A stretch of 64,000 nt of DNA from Pedobacter ghigonis (GTDB taxonomy: Bacteria; Bacteroidota; Bacteroidia; Sphingobacteriales; Sphingobacteriaceae), in NCBI RefSeq assembly GCF_903166585.1, contig NZ_CAESCM010000004.1:124001-188000 (forward strand), in the 5' to 3' direction. Below the pieces are notes generated by a model. The model did no database searches and had not been told where the DNA came from. It saw only the letters and a program-made list of their open reading frames with translations. Both the position numbers and the translations under genes were made by a program. Positions within the stretch are counted from its first letter, which is position 1; the number at the start of each line of letters is the position of its first letter. Below, in pieces: positions 1-10,200 of the stretch.

Positions 1-1164
1 TGAGAAGATGCCTACAGTAACAAAAACTAAAACAAAATCTTTCCACTTCAACCCTATAGGATAAGCATTTACCAAGGTTTTATTCTCTTCACCCATTTTA
101 ATAAAGCCATAGGTGTGTTGGAAATAGTAGAAAATAAGTCCGATTATTAAGCCAAGCACGCAGCCCGACATGGTAATCATCATCCCTTCGAATAAAAATA
201 TACGTTTTATTAACTTTTTTCCGGCACCCAGGCTACTCAAAATGGCTACATCTTTTACCTTATCAATTACCAACATGGTTAACGACCCGATGATATTAAA
301 TATAGCAATAATCAGGATAAAAGTAAGAATAATATATACTGCCCATTTTTCGGTGTTTAGAATGTGATAGAGCGATTTATTCTGCTCTGCCTGGTTCCTC
401 ACCTCATAATCTTTTCCGACCTTTTCAATCACTTCTTTTTGAAAGCGGTCTACATCCGTGCCCGGCTGCAGATTGATCTCAATAGCCGATACTTTTTTAT
501 CTTCGCCAAGCAACTCACGGGCAAAATCGAGCGGAACAATAATACCATTATCGAAATCCTGCTGCACTTCAAAAACCCCGCTTACACGGATACTTTTTGC
601 TACAAAATCGTCGGCTGGGTTGATATTGTTCACCGAAATATCTTTTTTAGGAGAATAAATTTCCAGTTCGGTAAAGGGGTCGACAGTATTAACGGCGAGA
701 TAGCTCTGCAAAGCCGAGCCAATTACTGCGCTGGCTCCACTGCTATTGTGCAAAACAAAACGGCCTTCTTTTATCGTACTATCGAGTTTGCTGTTTTTCA
801 AATAATCTAAGCTCACGCCCTTAACCATCCCCACAGCCTGCTTATTGTTGTATTTTAACAAGGCATTTTCCTGCAATACCTCGGTAAAAGCATAAACGGC
901 TTTATTTTCCCTCAAATGGTTAAAATAGGAAGTGTTGGGGTCGAAGGTCTTTCCTTTAGCCGGTGTAATGGCAATTTGAGGGGTAATGGTATCGAACATA
1001 CTCAGTACTACCGTTTCCAAACCATTAAAAACCGATAAAATGATAATTAGCGCAGCACTGCCCACCATTACGCCCACCATCGATATGCCCGAAATCAGGT
1101 TGATGGCATTGGTAGATTTTTTGGCAAAAAGATACCTCTTGGCGATATAGAAGGATGTGTTCAC
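1..1164 (-). CDS. LolC/LolE-type ABC transporter permease (FtsX family), partial
   Basis: Inner-membrane permease of the lipoprotein-releasing or MacB-like ABC class. 388 codons are visible; the C-terminus lies beyond base 1. The GTG start at 1164 gives an N-terminus beginning NTSFYIAKRYLF, then a first membrane segment around residues 22-46 (NLISGISMVGVMVGSAAL), a long periplasmic domain, and at least two further hydrophobic segments (about 275-300 and 320-345) in the classic FtsX arrangement. No ATG fits better, because the next one lies inside the first membrane segment. In Gram-negatives this family moves lipoproteins to the outer-membrane pathway; that role is inferred. The ATPase partner is not in the window. 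Confidence 0.85.
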   Translation of the reverse strand, partial: MNTSFYIAKRYLFAKKSTNAINLISGISMVGVMVGSAALIIILSVFNGLETVVLSMFDTITPQIAITPAKGKTFDPNTSYFNHLRENKAVYAFTEVLQENALLKYNNKQAVGMVKGVSLDYLKNSKLDSTIKEGRFVLHNSSGASAVIGSALQSYLAVNTVDPFTELEIYSPKKDISVNNINPADDFVAKSIRVSGVFEVQQDFDNGIIVPLDFARELLGEDKKVSAIEINLQPGTDVDRFQKEVIEKVGKDYEVRNQAEQNKSLYHILNTEKWAVYIILTFILIIAIFNIIGSLTMLVIDKVKDVAILSSLGAGKKLIKRIFLFEGMMITMSGCVLGLIIGLIFYYFQHTYGFIKMGEENKTLVNAYPIGLKWKDFVLVFVTVGIFS

Positions 1165-1196
1165 TGCGGTAAAGATAGTTAAAATGGATGATGTGA

Positions 1197-1282
1197 GATG
1201 GAAGATGGATGATGTAAAATGTATAGTTCTATCAACCCTTTTCCATCTTCCATTTTACATTTTACATTTTACATTTTACATT
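1197..1282. repeat. Dyad plus 7-bp tandem repeat between two minus-strand genes
   Basis: ATGGAAGATGG (1198-1208) is inverted at 1243-1253, and the right arm runs into four tandem copies of CATTTTA (1251 to about 1282). The tract ends on the stop codon of the MBL-fold gene. It could fold as a hairpin downstream of that gene; no clean terminator T-run is present. Confidence 0.6.
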
Positions 1283-1919
1283 AAAAAAACGGATTATGTT
1301 GCTTTTCAAAACCTATGCTGGTAGCCGGTCCGTGGCCGGGGTAAACTTTGGTTTCATCTGGTAAGACAAAAAGTTTATCGGTAATGTTTTGAATTAATTG
1401 CTGATGGTTGCCGCCTGGTAAATCGGTTCTGCCGATGCTGCCATAAAAAAGCACATCACCTCCCATTAAAATATGATCTGGGGCATTGTAAAAGCACAAA
1501 TGGGCAGGCGAATGGCCCGGAGCGAAAATTAAACTCAGTGTGCTGTTACCAAAACTAATGGTTCCAGTTTCAGGCAGAAAAGTATCTGGCTCCGGCGAAA
1601 GTTCGTAATGGTTAAAACCCATTTGCGGCGCATAGCCTGGCACAGCTTGTAATATCGGCAATTCGCCCCTGTTAAACTGCGGCTTTAAACCATAGGTATC
1701 GAACACAAATTTATTACCAAAAACATGGTCTAAATGGCAATGCGTGTTGAGCAACAAAACAGGTTTAAGGTTATTTTCTTTAATAAATGAAACCAATTCA
1801 TTCTGCTCGTAGCCTTCGTACATTCCCGGATCGATAATTACGCATTCTCCGGTTTCATCGTATAAAACGTACGTATTTTCGCTATACGCATTAAAAGTTA
1901 ATGTTTTTACTGTAATCAT
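1281..1919 (-). CDS. MBL-fold metallo-hydrolase (glyoxalase II-like)
   Basis: A 212-residue metallo-beta-lactamase-fold hydrolase. The zinc motif THCHLDH lies at residues 59-65 (H60, H62, D64, H65). The later ligands are visible as FAPGHSPAH near 130, the GGDVLF stretch near 150 and YPGHGP close to the C-terminus. The length and motif set resemble the hydroxyacylglutathione hydrolase-like group; the substrate cannot be told. A longer reading from 1964 would overlap gldD, so I chose the ATG at 1919, which starts 7 bases after the gldD stop. This suggests co-transcription with gldD. Confidence 0.85.
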   Translation of the reverse strand: MITVKTLTFNAYSENTYVLYDETGECVIIDPGMYEGYEQNELVSFIKENNLKPVLLLNTHCHLDHVFGNKFVFDTYGLKPQFNRGELPILQAVPGYAPQMGFNHYELSPEPDTFLPETGTISFGNSTLSLIFAPGHSPAHLCFYNAPDHILMGGDVLFYGSIGRTDLPGGNHQQLIQNITDKLFVLPDETKVYPGHGPATSIGFEKQHNPFF

Positions 1920-1926
1920 ATTGTTG

Positions 1927-2514
1927 TTAATTTTTCCATCTAAAGGTGGAAATAAGTTTATCAATATCTTTTTTAATGAAATTGATTACGGGCGCAATCG
2001 AGTCGTACTGCGGACGTTCGTTGAAATATAATGCCCCCCTGAAATAATGTTTTGCACTATCGGTTAAAAAAAACTGAACCGATGAGGCAGTATTTCCTTC
2101 AATGGCATAATAGATTCCATATACCTTGTGATCGGGATAGTTGATGAGCTTCTGATCTATTGCACTTGCCTTGATGGTGTGTTTAAAGGCGAGCTCGCGG
2201 GTATATTCCAAGAGCCTGTCGTATTCTGGTTTTCCGGCTACTCCATGATAGGTGAGGTGAATGTATCCATTAAATTGAGGGAAATGCAAGTTATACCAAA
2301 AAGGCTGCGCATCTCTTCCAGTATAGGTTTCAATTTTAGCATAAACCGGATAATCAAAGCTAAACGGTGCATTCGTGGCAAATTTTTGATAGGCCCTTGC
2401 TGGATAATAAATTCGAAAATAACTTTTTGGTTTCGGACTATAATCGTGGTTTTGGCAGGCTGTTATACATAAAAGCAGTGCAAAGGGTAAAAAAATCAGC
2501 AGTTTTAGTTTCAT
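1927..2514 (-). CDS. gldD: Gliding motility lipoprotein GldD
   Basis: A 195-residue lipoprotein matching the GldD family of Bacteroidota. It has a lipoprotein signal with the lipobox ending at CITAC-Q (cysteine about residue 20), followed by the family-typical SPKPKSYFRI segment and a globular domain. In Flavobacterium, GldD is needed for gliding and type IX secretion; here that role is inferred from homology. It lies 46 bases downstream of aroE and 7 bases upstream of the MBL hydrolase, so these three probably form one transcript. A TATCTTTA box about 30 bases upstream of the ATG could be a private promoter. Confidence 0.85.
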   Translation of the reverse strand: MKLKLLIFLPFALLLCITACQNHDYSPKPKSYFRIYYPARAYQKFATNAPFSFDYPVYAKIETYTGRDAQPFWYNLHFPQFNGYIHLTYHGVAGKPEYDRLLEYTRELAFKHTIKASAIDQKLINYPDHKVYGIYYAIEGNTASSVQFFLTDSAKHYFRGALYFNERPQYDSIAPVINFIKKDIDKLISTFRWKN

Positions 2515-2560
2515 TCCTCAGAAGATTGCTTAATGGTTAACAGCATAAAGATAAACCAAA

Positions 2561-3304
2561 TTATTTATTCCAGATAGCCCAGGCTTTTTCGGCTTGCTGA
2601 TGTAGCATTTCCAGCCCGTTTTTAACTTTTGCCCCATTAGCTGCAGCTTTAATCAAAAATGCTGTTTCGAGCGGATTGTAAACCAGATCGTAAGCCAAAT
2701 GGTTAGCTCCAACCAAACTGTAATCGATATCAGGAAAGGTATCTACATTTGGCGACATGCCTAGTGGAGTAGTATTGATTAATAATTGATGTGAGGTTAA
2801 AATTTCAGGTGTGATATCCGAATACAAAATGGCCCCTTCAGCTGCTTTCCGTACAACTACCTGATATTCGATATTCAACTTTTCTAAAACATATTTTACT
2901 GCCTTAGCTGCGCCACCATCGCCAAAAACCAATGCTTTGGTATGTTGCGGTTCCAATAAAGGTGTTAATGATGCTTCAAAACCATAGGCATCGGTATTAT
3001 AGCCCTTTAAATAGTTTTTGTCTTCAAAACTTTTAATAGAAATGCAGTTTACCGCGCCAATTTTATCGGCAGCTTCATCTACCTCGTTTAAATAGCAAAG
3101 TACATTTACCTTATGCGGGATCGTTACATTTAAGCCACAAAGCGTAGGGTTTGCACTCAACAAATCGGGTAAGGATTTAATATCTTCGATAGGAAAAAGT
3201 TCGTATTGATGATCGGCAATCCCCTCGTTTAAAAACTTCTCGGTAAAATATTTTTTAGAAAATGAATGAGAGAGCGGATATCCGATTAAGCCGTAAGTTT
3301 TCAT
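2561..3304 (-). CDS. aroE: Shikimate dehydrogenase
   Basis: A 247-residue NADPH-dependent reductase of 3-dehydroshikimate in aromatic amino-acid biosynthesis. The substrate site shows SHS (residues 12-14), NVTIPHK with catalytic K65, and NTDAYGF with catalytic D105. The nucleotide-binding loop reads GDGGAAKA, followed by NTTPLGM and C-terminal NGLEML. An upstream in-frame ATG at 3319 would add five residues inside a palindromic spacer, so the ATG at 3304 is preferred. It sits between the ComA-like gene and gldD on the same strand. Confidence 0.93.
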   Translation of the reverse strand: MKTYGLIGYPLSHSFSKKYFTEKFLNEGIADHQYELFPIEDIKSLPDLLSANPTLCGLNVTIPHKVNVLCYLNEVDEAADKIGAVNCISIKSFEDKNYLKGYNTDAYGFEASLTPLLEPQHTKALVFGDGGAAKAVKYVLEKLNIEYQVVVRKAAEGAILYSDITPEILTSHQLLINTTPLGMSPNVDTFPDIDYSLVGANHLAYDLVYNPLETAFLIKAAANGAKVKNGLEMLHQQAEKAWAIWNK

Positions 3305-3320
3305 AAGCATTATATACATT

Positions 3321-3369
3321 CATTGCGAGACAGTACTTCCCCAAACAGGGTAAGCCATGCCTCGCAATG
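3321..3369. repeat. Degenerate copy of the CATTGCGAG palindrome
   Basis: CATTGCGAG (3321-3329) is inverted as CTCGCAATG (3361-3369) in the spacer between the ComA-like gene and aroE. The arm core matches that of the perfect 25-bp palindrome at 32677-32760, so this is a decayed member of the same dispersed family. Confidence 0.7.
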
Positions 3370-3383
3370 CAGAAATTTTTATA

Positions 3384-4151
3384 TTATTTACCTAAGTTTA
3401 AGAAATGATCGAAAGTATCGCCTCTTAATCCCAAACGGATGGTTTCCAACGGAATAACTTCGGCTGGTGCAATATTACCCAGGTTTACATTTGCTCCAAT
3501 CAGCTTGATAAACCAAACCTGTTGCTCTTTTTGGGGTGCTTCCCAGATGATGGTTTCTTCTGGTATCTGTGTCAGGATTTCATCTACCAATCCTTCGCGT
3601 ACCTCGCCGCTTCCACGGTAAATACCTACATTACCACCTTCGCGTGCTTCGGCAATAACTTTCCATGAACCGGCTTCAATTTCAGCCTGCATCAGTTTAA
3701 TCCACTTGTATGGTGCAAATATTTTGGCAGCGTCTTTACTACCCACTTCCGAAATCACGGTTACCTGTTTGGCCAGTTCGCTAATGTAGGCACACTTTTT
3801 ATCGTGCTCAATATCAATAGAACCATCCGAAACTTCGGCATACTCCATTCCATACTGATCGAGTACCCGTTGGTAATCTGAAAACTGATTACGGATAATA
3901 AATGCTTCAAATAGTGTTCCGCCAAAATAAGTCGGAATACCTGCACTTTTGTATAAAGCTAATTTCTCTTTAAGGTTCGGTGTTACGTGTGAGGTAGCCC
4001 AACCCAATTTTACGATATCTGTATGTACGCCTGCAACGTCAATAAAATCTTCAACCTGGCGCAGGCTTAATCCCTTATCCATAACCATTGTTAAGCCTTT
4101 CTGGCGTGGTTTAGATGGACGTTCGGGAACGTTTAATAATGGATAATTCAT
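3384..4151 (-). CDS. comA: Phosphosulfolactate synthase (ComA family)
   Basis: A 255-residue protein of the ComA family, which adds sulfite to phosphoenolpyruvate to form phosphosulfolactate. It has the TIM-barrel features of the family: MVMDKGLS near 22, DIVKLGWATS near 45, TYFGGTLFE near 75, EVSDGSI near 107, EVGSKD near 135 and REGG near 170. The family is best known from coenzyme M synthesis in methanogens and sulfolactate production in spore formers. A bacterium of this type makes neither, so the product may feed a sulfonate such as a sulfonolipid head group; that is inference. It lies 79 bases upstream of aroE on the same strand. Confidence 0.85.
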   Translation of the reverse strand: MNYPLLNVPERPSKPRQKGLTMVMDKGLSLRQVEDFIDVAGVHTDIVKLGWATSHVTPNLKEKLALYKSAGIPTYFGGTLFEAFIIRNQFSDYQRVLDQYGMEYAEVSDGSIDIEHDKKCAYISELAKQVTVISEVGSKDAAKIFAPYKWIKLMQAEIEAGSWKVIAEAREGGNVGIYRGSGEVREGLVDEILTQIPEETIIWEAPQKEQQVWFIKLIGANVNLGNIAPAEVIPLETIRLGLRGDTFDHFLNLGK

Positions 4152-4211
4152 ATGGGTACAAAAGTGAAAAAAATTTTGAGATTTATTTGTTAAATTTTTC
4201 TCACAAGGTCG

Positions 4212-5615
4212 TTACCTGATATAGCGGTTTATAACGTTCAAAATGGCACTATTATCTTGTAATTGTGGCAAATATTCGAATAAGATATAGTGCTTTTCAG
4301 GATCAGTTGTTAAAGCGGTTTCTAAATATCCTAATGCATCTGCATAGCTGCCCAGGGCAAAAAGGTAGGCTACCATGCGGTAATACAACTCGGCTGCTTC
4401 CGGATTGTTTTTAATGGCCTCGGCCATAGTTTCCGATGCTTCCAGTAGTTTACCCTGCTCGTACAATACGGTGCTAAAATCTAACCAGGCTTCAATATCG
4501 AGCGGATTAAATTCTAAAACCTTCTCGTAAGCTTCTATTGATTCATCAATCTGGTTCAGTTTGTAATACGCATCGGCCAGTGCAAACCAGAAATCGGCAT
4601 TTTCGGCCTCCAAATCGATTGCTTTTTTATAAAAATGAAGCGATTCGAAATAACGCTCCTCAAAATTCAGCGTAACACCAATTCCAAACCAGGCATCAGC
4701 CATTTTAGGATCCATTTTTACCGATTTTTTGTAATAAGAACGGGCTTCGTCCATTTTCTCGAGCTTCTCGTAACATTCGCCAATGGCACAATAGGTATCG
4801 GCATTGGGTGGTTCGTACTCAAAAGTCTGTTTGTAAACGTCAATGGCCTCGGTATACTTATCTAACTGAACCAGCGCATTGCCTTTGTTAAAGTATGCCG
4901 AACTGAAATCTTCTTTAATCAGAATGGCATAATCGTAAGCATCAATGGCCTTTTCGAAAAGATTTAGTTTATGAAAACTATTGCCCAAGTTGTACCATGC
5001 CGCATACGAATACGGATCGGTATCGATATATTGCTGATAAAACTTAATGCTTTCTTCCTGCTTATCCAGTACATCGTAACAGAAAGCCAGCTCGTATAAT
5101 CCGTCCTGGTTTTCCATATTCTGCTCTAAACTAAGCTTGATGTAGGTAATGGCATTTTCGTAATCAGACATGCTCTGGTAAACGTAAGCCATTTGCAGTA
5201 AAATTTCGTCGGTACTTTCGGCAAGGCCCAAAGCTTTTTCATAATTCTCTAAAGCTTCGTCAAAGCGCTCGGTATTCTGAAAAATATTACCACGAAGCAA
5301 ATAAATATCCGGTTCTGATGGTTCCAGTAGTTCGGCTTTTTGCAAAGCGATAAAAGCCTGTTCATGGTTGTTGGTTAAAATGTACAGGTGAGCCTGTTTA
5401 ATTAAAAAAACAGTTGCGTAAGGATGCTGACTAATTGCAAAATCAACTACCTGCAAAGCTTTGACCGGATCATTTTTCTCAATGTAGAAATCTACAATGT
5501 ATTCAAAAGCGCCTGCATCGAAGAAATATTGGTCCTGATTGCGGAGCATTTCTTCGTAACGTTCTACTGAGCGTTGTGCGTCTTCGTTGGATTCAAAAAA
5601 GAATTCTTCTTCCAT
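4212..5615 (-). CDS. Tetratricopeptide-repeat protein
   Basis: A 467-residue protein made almost entirely of TPR units. At least ten 34-residue repeats with the usual W/Y-A-G-Y-A-P pattern are visible, for example AWYNLGNSFHKLNLFEKAIDAYDYAI and AYFNKGNALVQLDKYTEAIDVYKQ regions. No signal peptide or membrane segment is visible, and the N-terminus is acidic (EEEFFFES), which suggests a cytoplasmic scaffold. It lies 60 bases upstream of the ComA-like gene on the same strand and may head that transcript. Partners are unknown. Confidence 0.8.
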   Translation of the reverse strand: MEEEFFFESNEDAQRSVERYEEMLRNQDQYFFDAGAFEYIVDFYIEKNDPVKALQVVDFAISQHPYATVFLIKQAHLYILTNNHEQAFIALQKAELLEPSEPDIYLLRGNIFQNTERFDEALENYEKALGLAESTDEILLQMAYVYQSMSDYENAITYIKLSLEQNMENQDGLYELAFCYDVLDKQEESIKFYQQYIDTDPYSYAAWYNLGNSFHKLNLFEKAIDAYDYAILIKEDFSSAYFNKGNALVQLDKYTEAIDVYKQTFEYEPPNADTYCAIGECYEKLEKMDEARSYYKKSVKMDPKMADAWFGIGVTLNFEERYFESLHFYKKAIDLEAENADFWFALADAYYKLNQIDESIEAYEKVLEFNPLDIEAWLDFSTVLYEQGKLLEASETMAEAIKNNPEAAELYYRMVAYLFALGSYADALGYLETALTTDPEKHYILFEYLPQLQDNSAILNVINRYIR

Positions 5616-5864
5616 ATATTATACTATTAAAGAACCGTGCCAATTAGCAGAAAAACACATTATAATTTTACTATTTTTAATTATCCGTTTTTAAAATAAT
5701 TATTAACATCAACCATTCAAAATGATGTAAATAGCTGACTATAAAGCTTATTAAGTGTGATTAAGATGTGTGGATAATCAATAGATTTTTGCAACATCGC
5801 GGTTCCTTTTCCCTTCTTTCACAAAAATACTATAAATTTATGACACAAACGTAATGAAGAAGTC

Positions 5865-6323
5865 ATGAAAGGATCAGTCATTTTTGCCCTGCTTTGGATC
5901 TGCTTTGGCCTACAGGCCTTTGCGCAAAACGATGAGGAAAGCGCTGTTAAAAAAGCAGTAAATAATCTTTTTATCGGCATGAGAACCAGCGATAGCACCT
6001 TAACGCGTACGGCTTTTGCTACTGGCGCAGTAATGCAAACCATTGTTAATAAAGATGGAAAAGTGAGTGTACGAACCGAATCGGTTAATAATTTCATCAA
6101 GTTAATTGGCACTCCACATGCAGAACAGTATGATGAACGGATTGTATTTACCAAAATACTAATTGACGGCCCGCTGGCTTCGGTTTGGACGGATTACAAA
6201 TTTTACCTGGGCGATAAATTTAGCCACTGCGGTGTAAATTCCTTTCAGCTGGTAAAGGGCGATAAAGGCTGGCAGATTGTTCATATTATTGATACGAGAA
6301 GAAAGGAAGATTGCAAAGATTAA
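5865..6323 (+). CDS. Exported NTF2-like (SnoaL/DUF4440-type) protein
   Basis: A 152-residue protein with a signal peptide cleaved after FAQ (about residue 21). The mature part has the NTF2-like cone-fold layout: helix (EESAVKKAVNNLF), hairpin strands (ASVWTDYKFYLGD) and a C-terminal strand pair ending in KGWQIVHIIDTRR. Such proteins are common small periplasmic binders in this phylum, often of unknown ligand. It converges on the next minus-strand gene with only nine bases between stops. A 249-base spacer separates it from the divergent TPR gene; no clear promoter consensus is visible there. Confidence 0.75.
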   Translation: MKGSVIFALLWICFGLQAFAQNDEESAVKKAVNNLFIGMRTSDSTLTRTAFATGAVMQTIVNKDGKVSVRTESVNNFIKLIGTPHAEQYDERIVFTKILIDGPLASVWTDYKFYLGDKFSHCGVNSFQLVKGDKGWQIVHIIDTRRKEDCKD

Positions 6324-6332
6324 ATGGCAGGC

Positions 6333-6980
6333 TTAATTTAAGCTGTTGTAATATTCAAATATTTTAATCAGGTCTTGATCCTCCTTTGGCTCTAATTGCT
6401 CGTTTTTGATATAAGCCAATATCTGATCTTTTTTGCTTACCAGAGCATTCGCAACATTCTTTGCAGATGGGATTAATTTTTGAAATGTACCGTTTTTACC
6501 CGCAGAGTAACTAATATACATTCCCAATTTAGTTACCTTCTTTTTTGTGTACCAGTCTTCAGCCACATCTTTTTTTATCACATACTGTTTTAACAGCATT
6601 ATGTTGCCACTAACGGCAACTTCGTAAAATCCTTCTGCATTATCGATTTTCATTTTGGCAAAATGATGGGCATTACCTAACGAATCGGGTACTATAAAAG
6701 ATTGTACCGAATCTTGAACAGTATAAACGTTATTATTTTCAGAATACTCGAGCTGTTGGGTTTCGATATTATACCGTAAAACTTTTAGGGTAAATTCTTC
6801 TTGGTTAGCTGTTTTTATTTTACAAGCAGCATAGGCCTCATTAAAATAAGCACTTCCTTCTATATTGTTTTTCACTACAGATACCCGAAGTGGTTTCCCC
6901 GCAGTCCCAACCGTAACATTTTGCGCATAGGAAGAAACGAAAATACAAACCAGAAACAGCAATAAAAAGATTTTTTTCAT
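6333..6980 (-). CDS. Hypothetical exported protein
   Basis: A 215-residue protein that I cannot assign to a family. It has a strong signal peptide (MKKIFLLLFLVCIFVSSYAQ). The mature part is mixed alpha/beta with no catalytic signature, and its C-terminal half is lysine-rich (KKKVTKL, VSKKDQIL). The ATG at 6980 is used rather than the codon at 7004 because it starts exactly at the signal peptide. It is convergent with the NTF2-like gene and divergent from the SusC operon; 279 bases separate it from susC, in which I see nothing but AT-rich sequence. Confidence 0.7.
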   Translation of the reverse strand: MKKIFLLLFLVCIFVSSYAQNVTVGTAGKPLRVSVVKNNIEGSAYFNEAYAACKIKTANQEEFTLKVLRYNIETQQLEYSENNNVYTVQDSVQSFIVPDSLGNAHHFAKMKIDNAEGFYEVAVSGNIMLLKQYVIKKDVAEDWYTKKKVTKLGMYISYSAGKNGTFQKLIPSAKNVANALVSKKDQILAYIKNEQLEPKEDQDLIKIFEYYNSLN

Positions 6981-7259
6981 GAGAATAATTGATTTCAAAA
7001 CCATAAAACTTACTCCATCTGTTTATTTCATTTAGAAATAAGATAATTCGAAAATAAAAAACAAAACAAACCAAAGAAAACAACTAAAAACACAAGAACT
7101 AGCATGGCTTAACTTAACAAAAGTTAATATACTAAAACATTTTAGCAGATATTTAAAAGCAATTTATAACATTTTTAACATAAATCTCTTTTTTTTTGAT
7201 TTAGTGGCAAAAAAGAAGGTACTTCGCGCAATTTATTAACTTAACTAAGATTAAAAACC

Positions 7260-10200
7260 ATGAAAAAACTCGTACTGTGTTTATTCATATTTTTATTTTG
7301 CAGCATTGTGCAAGTAAATGCCCAAAGTAAAAGTATTACCGGAAAAATAGTCGCATCAAACGATGGACTTCCCCTTCCAGGAGTGAGTATCCGTATTAAA
7401 GACACAAAAAAAGCCACAACTACTGGCTCAGATGGAAAATTTACCATCAGCGTTAACCCGAATGAAGTGCTTCAATTCTCTTACATCGGATTTGTTGCCA
7501 AAGAAATTACTGTTGGTACGCAAACAAACCTCAGCATTAGCCTGGAGCCCGATTCGAAAAGCCTGAGTGAAGTAACCATTTCTACCGCATTGGGTATTAA
7601 ACGTAAGCCAAAAGAAATTGGTTATGCTACACAACAGGTAACAGGCAAAGCTTTAACTTCCAGCAGACCAACCAATTTAGCAACCGGTTTATCAGGAAAA
7701 GTGGCTGGATTACAGATTAACCAGGCCAATAACCAAATTGATGCCGGAGACCAGGTAAGGGTAGTATTGCGTGGTAACAGGTCGTTTACCGGAAATAACC
7801 AAGCACTTTTGGTATTAGACGGGATTATTGTCCCCTTAAGCCAGTTAAATTCGATTAACCCGAATGACATCGAAAATGTAAACATTTTAAAAGGTGCAAA
7901 TGCGGCGGCATTATACGGATCGGATGCGTCCAATGGGGTAATGATTGTAAGTACCAAGCGGGGATCTGCTGATGGAGGTACCATCACTTATACTAATTCC
8001 ACTTTACTAAATCGTTTAAGCTACTTCCCAAAGATGCAAACAGAATTTGGAGGTGGTACTACTCAGGATGATTTCGGATTTGGATTATACACACCTTTCG
8101 AAAACCAGACCTTTGGTGAACGCTTTGATGGAAGCGTAAGACCTTTAGGACGTATTTTAGAAGACGGAAGCTACCAAATGGTACCTTATACCTATAAAGA
8201 CGGCGAAAAAGAAAGTTTCTTCGAAACAGGTATAGATGAGCAGAACGACATTGCCTACTCAGGTGGAAATGAAAACGGAACTACGTATATCAACCTTCAA
8301 CGTGTAAACAGTAAAGGTTATGTACCGGGCGATAAATCAAACAGAACAGCAATCCGCGTTAACGGAACACGCAAAATCAACAAGTTCTTAGCCGATTATT
8401 CATTTAACTACACGCAAAGAAATTACGATAAAAGTACCAACCAGGTATATAACAACGTAATTAATACACCAGGTAACGTGCCATTAACGGAGTATAGTGA
8501 TGTAACTTCCAAATACGGTAACCCTAACGATTATTACAACGATTACTACCAAAGTCCTTATTTTGGTTTACAACAAAACCGTAACAACGAAAGAAGAGAC
8601 GATTTGTTGGGTAATGTATCTTTCACCTATAAACCACTAGATTGGATTAGCTTAATGGCAAGGGGTGGGTTAAGTACAAAAAATACGCAAGGTAAAAACA
8701 AAAACTACGCGTATACCTATTCTGATTTTGCACACGACTCAGGCAAAGGTACTGCTGCCACGCAATACATCAAATCATCAGTAGGCGATTACAATGAATT
8801 TGAAAGCAGATATACCGGAGATTTTCTTGCAACGGCTACTAAAACGTTTAAGCAATTTAAGTTCACCGTAATTGGTGGTGCACAGGTGATCCAAAAAAAC
8901 TATAAATACATGACTCAGTCGGGGTCTAACCTTGTAGTTGATAACTTGTTTAACATTAATAACCGTACAGGTGAAATTGTAGGCTCTGAAACAGAACGCA
9001 ACTCGCGTCAAATGGCTGTTTTTGGAGATATCACCGCAACTTATCATGACTACTTAACGATCCACATCTCGGGCAGAAATGACTGGGATTCGAGATTGGC
9101 AAAACGCAACCGCTCATTCTTCTACCCGGCCATTGATGCAGCCATAACGCTTACAGATGCAATTCCTGCATTAAAAGAAAGCAGAGTGATCAGCAACTTA
9201 AAAATCCGCGGGGGTATATCTAAAGTTTATGCTGTACAGATAGATCCGTACAAATTAGTTTCTACCATCAATCCAGCAAGTAATTTCCCTTACGGAAGTA
9301 CTGCCGGTTACTCTATTGATAATGTTGTATACGATCCGAACTTAAAACCAGAGCAAACCATCTCCAAAGAGGTAGGCTTCGATATTGGTTTCTTAAATAA
9401 CCGCATTACCTTAGAAACTTCGGCATACCTTCAAAACACAAAAGATCAGGAGATCATTAATGGTATAGATTTATCTGGTACAACCGGCTACACCAATGCC
9501 ATTATCAACACAGGTGAAGGCCAGAATAAAGGGATTGAGTTTAGCTTAAATGCTGCTCCGGTTATTGGCCTTGCCAACGGTTTCAGATGGAATGTTGGTG
9601 TAAATTACTCTTATAACACCAATAAAGTATTATCGTTATACCAGGGACAAAACCAATTGGGTATTGGCGATAACAACTACATTGTAGTTGGCCAAAGCTT
9701 CCCATCTTTACAGGTAAGTACTTACCAAACAGATCCACAAGGACGTGTTATTGTAGATGCGAACACTGGTTTACCGCTTTCGAGCCCAATTAATAAAGAT
9801 TTTGGTCAAACTAACCCAAGCAGTGTTTTAGGTATCAACACGAGTTTCACCTTTAAAAACTTTACCTTATCAGGAGTAGCAGAGTACCGCAGTGGTAACG
9901 TTTTCTATAATAGTTTTGCCAGCACCCTCGATTTTGCTGGTATCAGTTATACATCTGCTCAGGCAGGCCGTGAGCGTTTTGTTTATCCGAACTCAGTTAT
10001 CCAAACTTCTCCGGGCGTATTTGTACCGAATACAAACACAACTACAATAAATGGTAATGGATCGTTTTGGGCTGATGGAATCCGCAACAATACCGCTTCA
10101 AACTATGTAATGAGTGCTGCTTTCTGGAAAATCAGAGAGCTTTCTCTGGCCTACCAGGTGCCTACCCAATGGTTACAGAGCAGAGCGAAATTTATTAAAA

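Noticed and set aside
364-810. A 148-codon plus-strand frame near the window start
   Set aside because: It runs antisense to the LolC/E-type permease, whose translation has clear membrane segments; this frame shows no protein-like pattern.
1251-1282. Tandem CATTTTA units as a possible CRISPR or origin iteron array
   Set aside because: The unit is 7 bp with no spacers and only about four copies; it is simple-sequence slippage next to a dyad.
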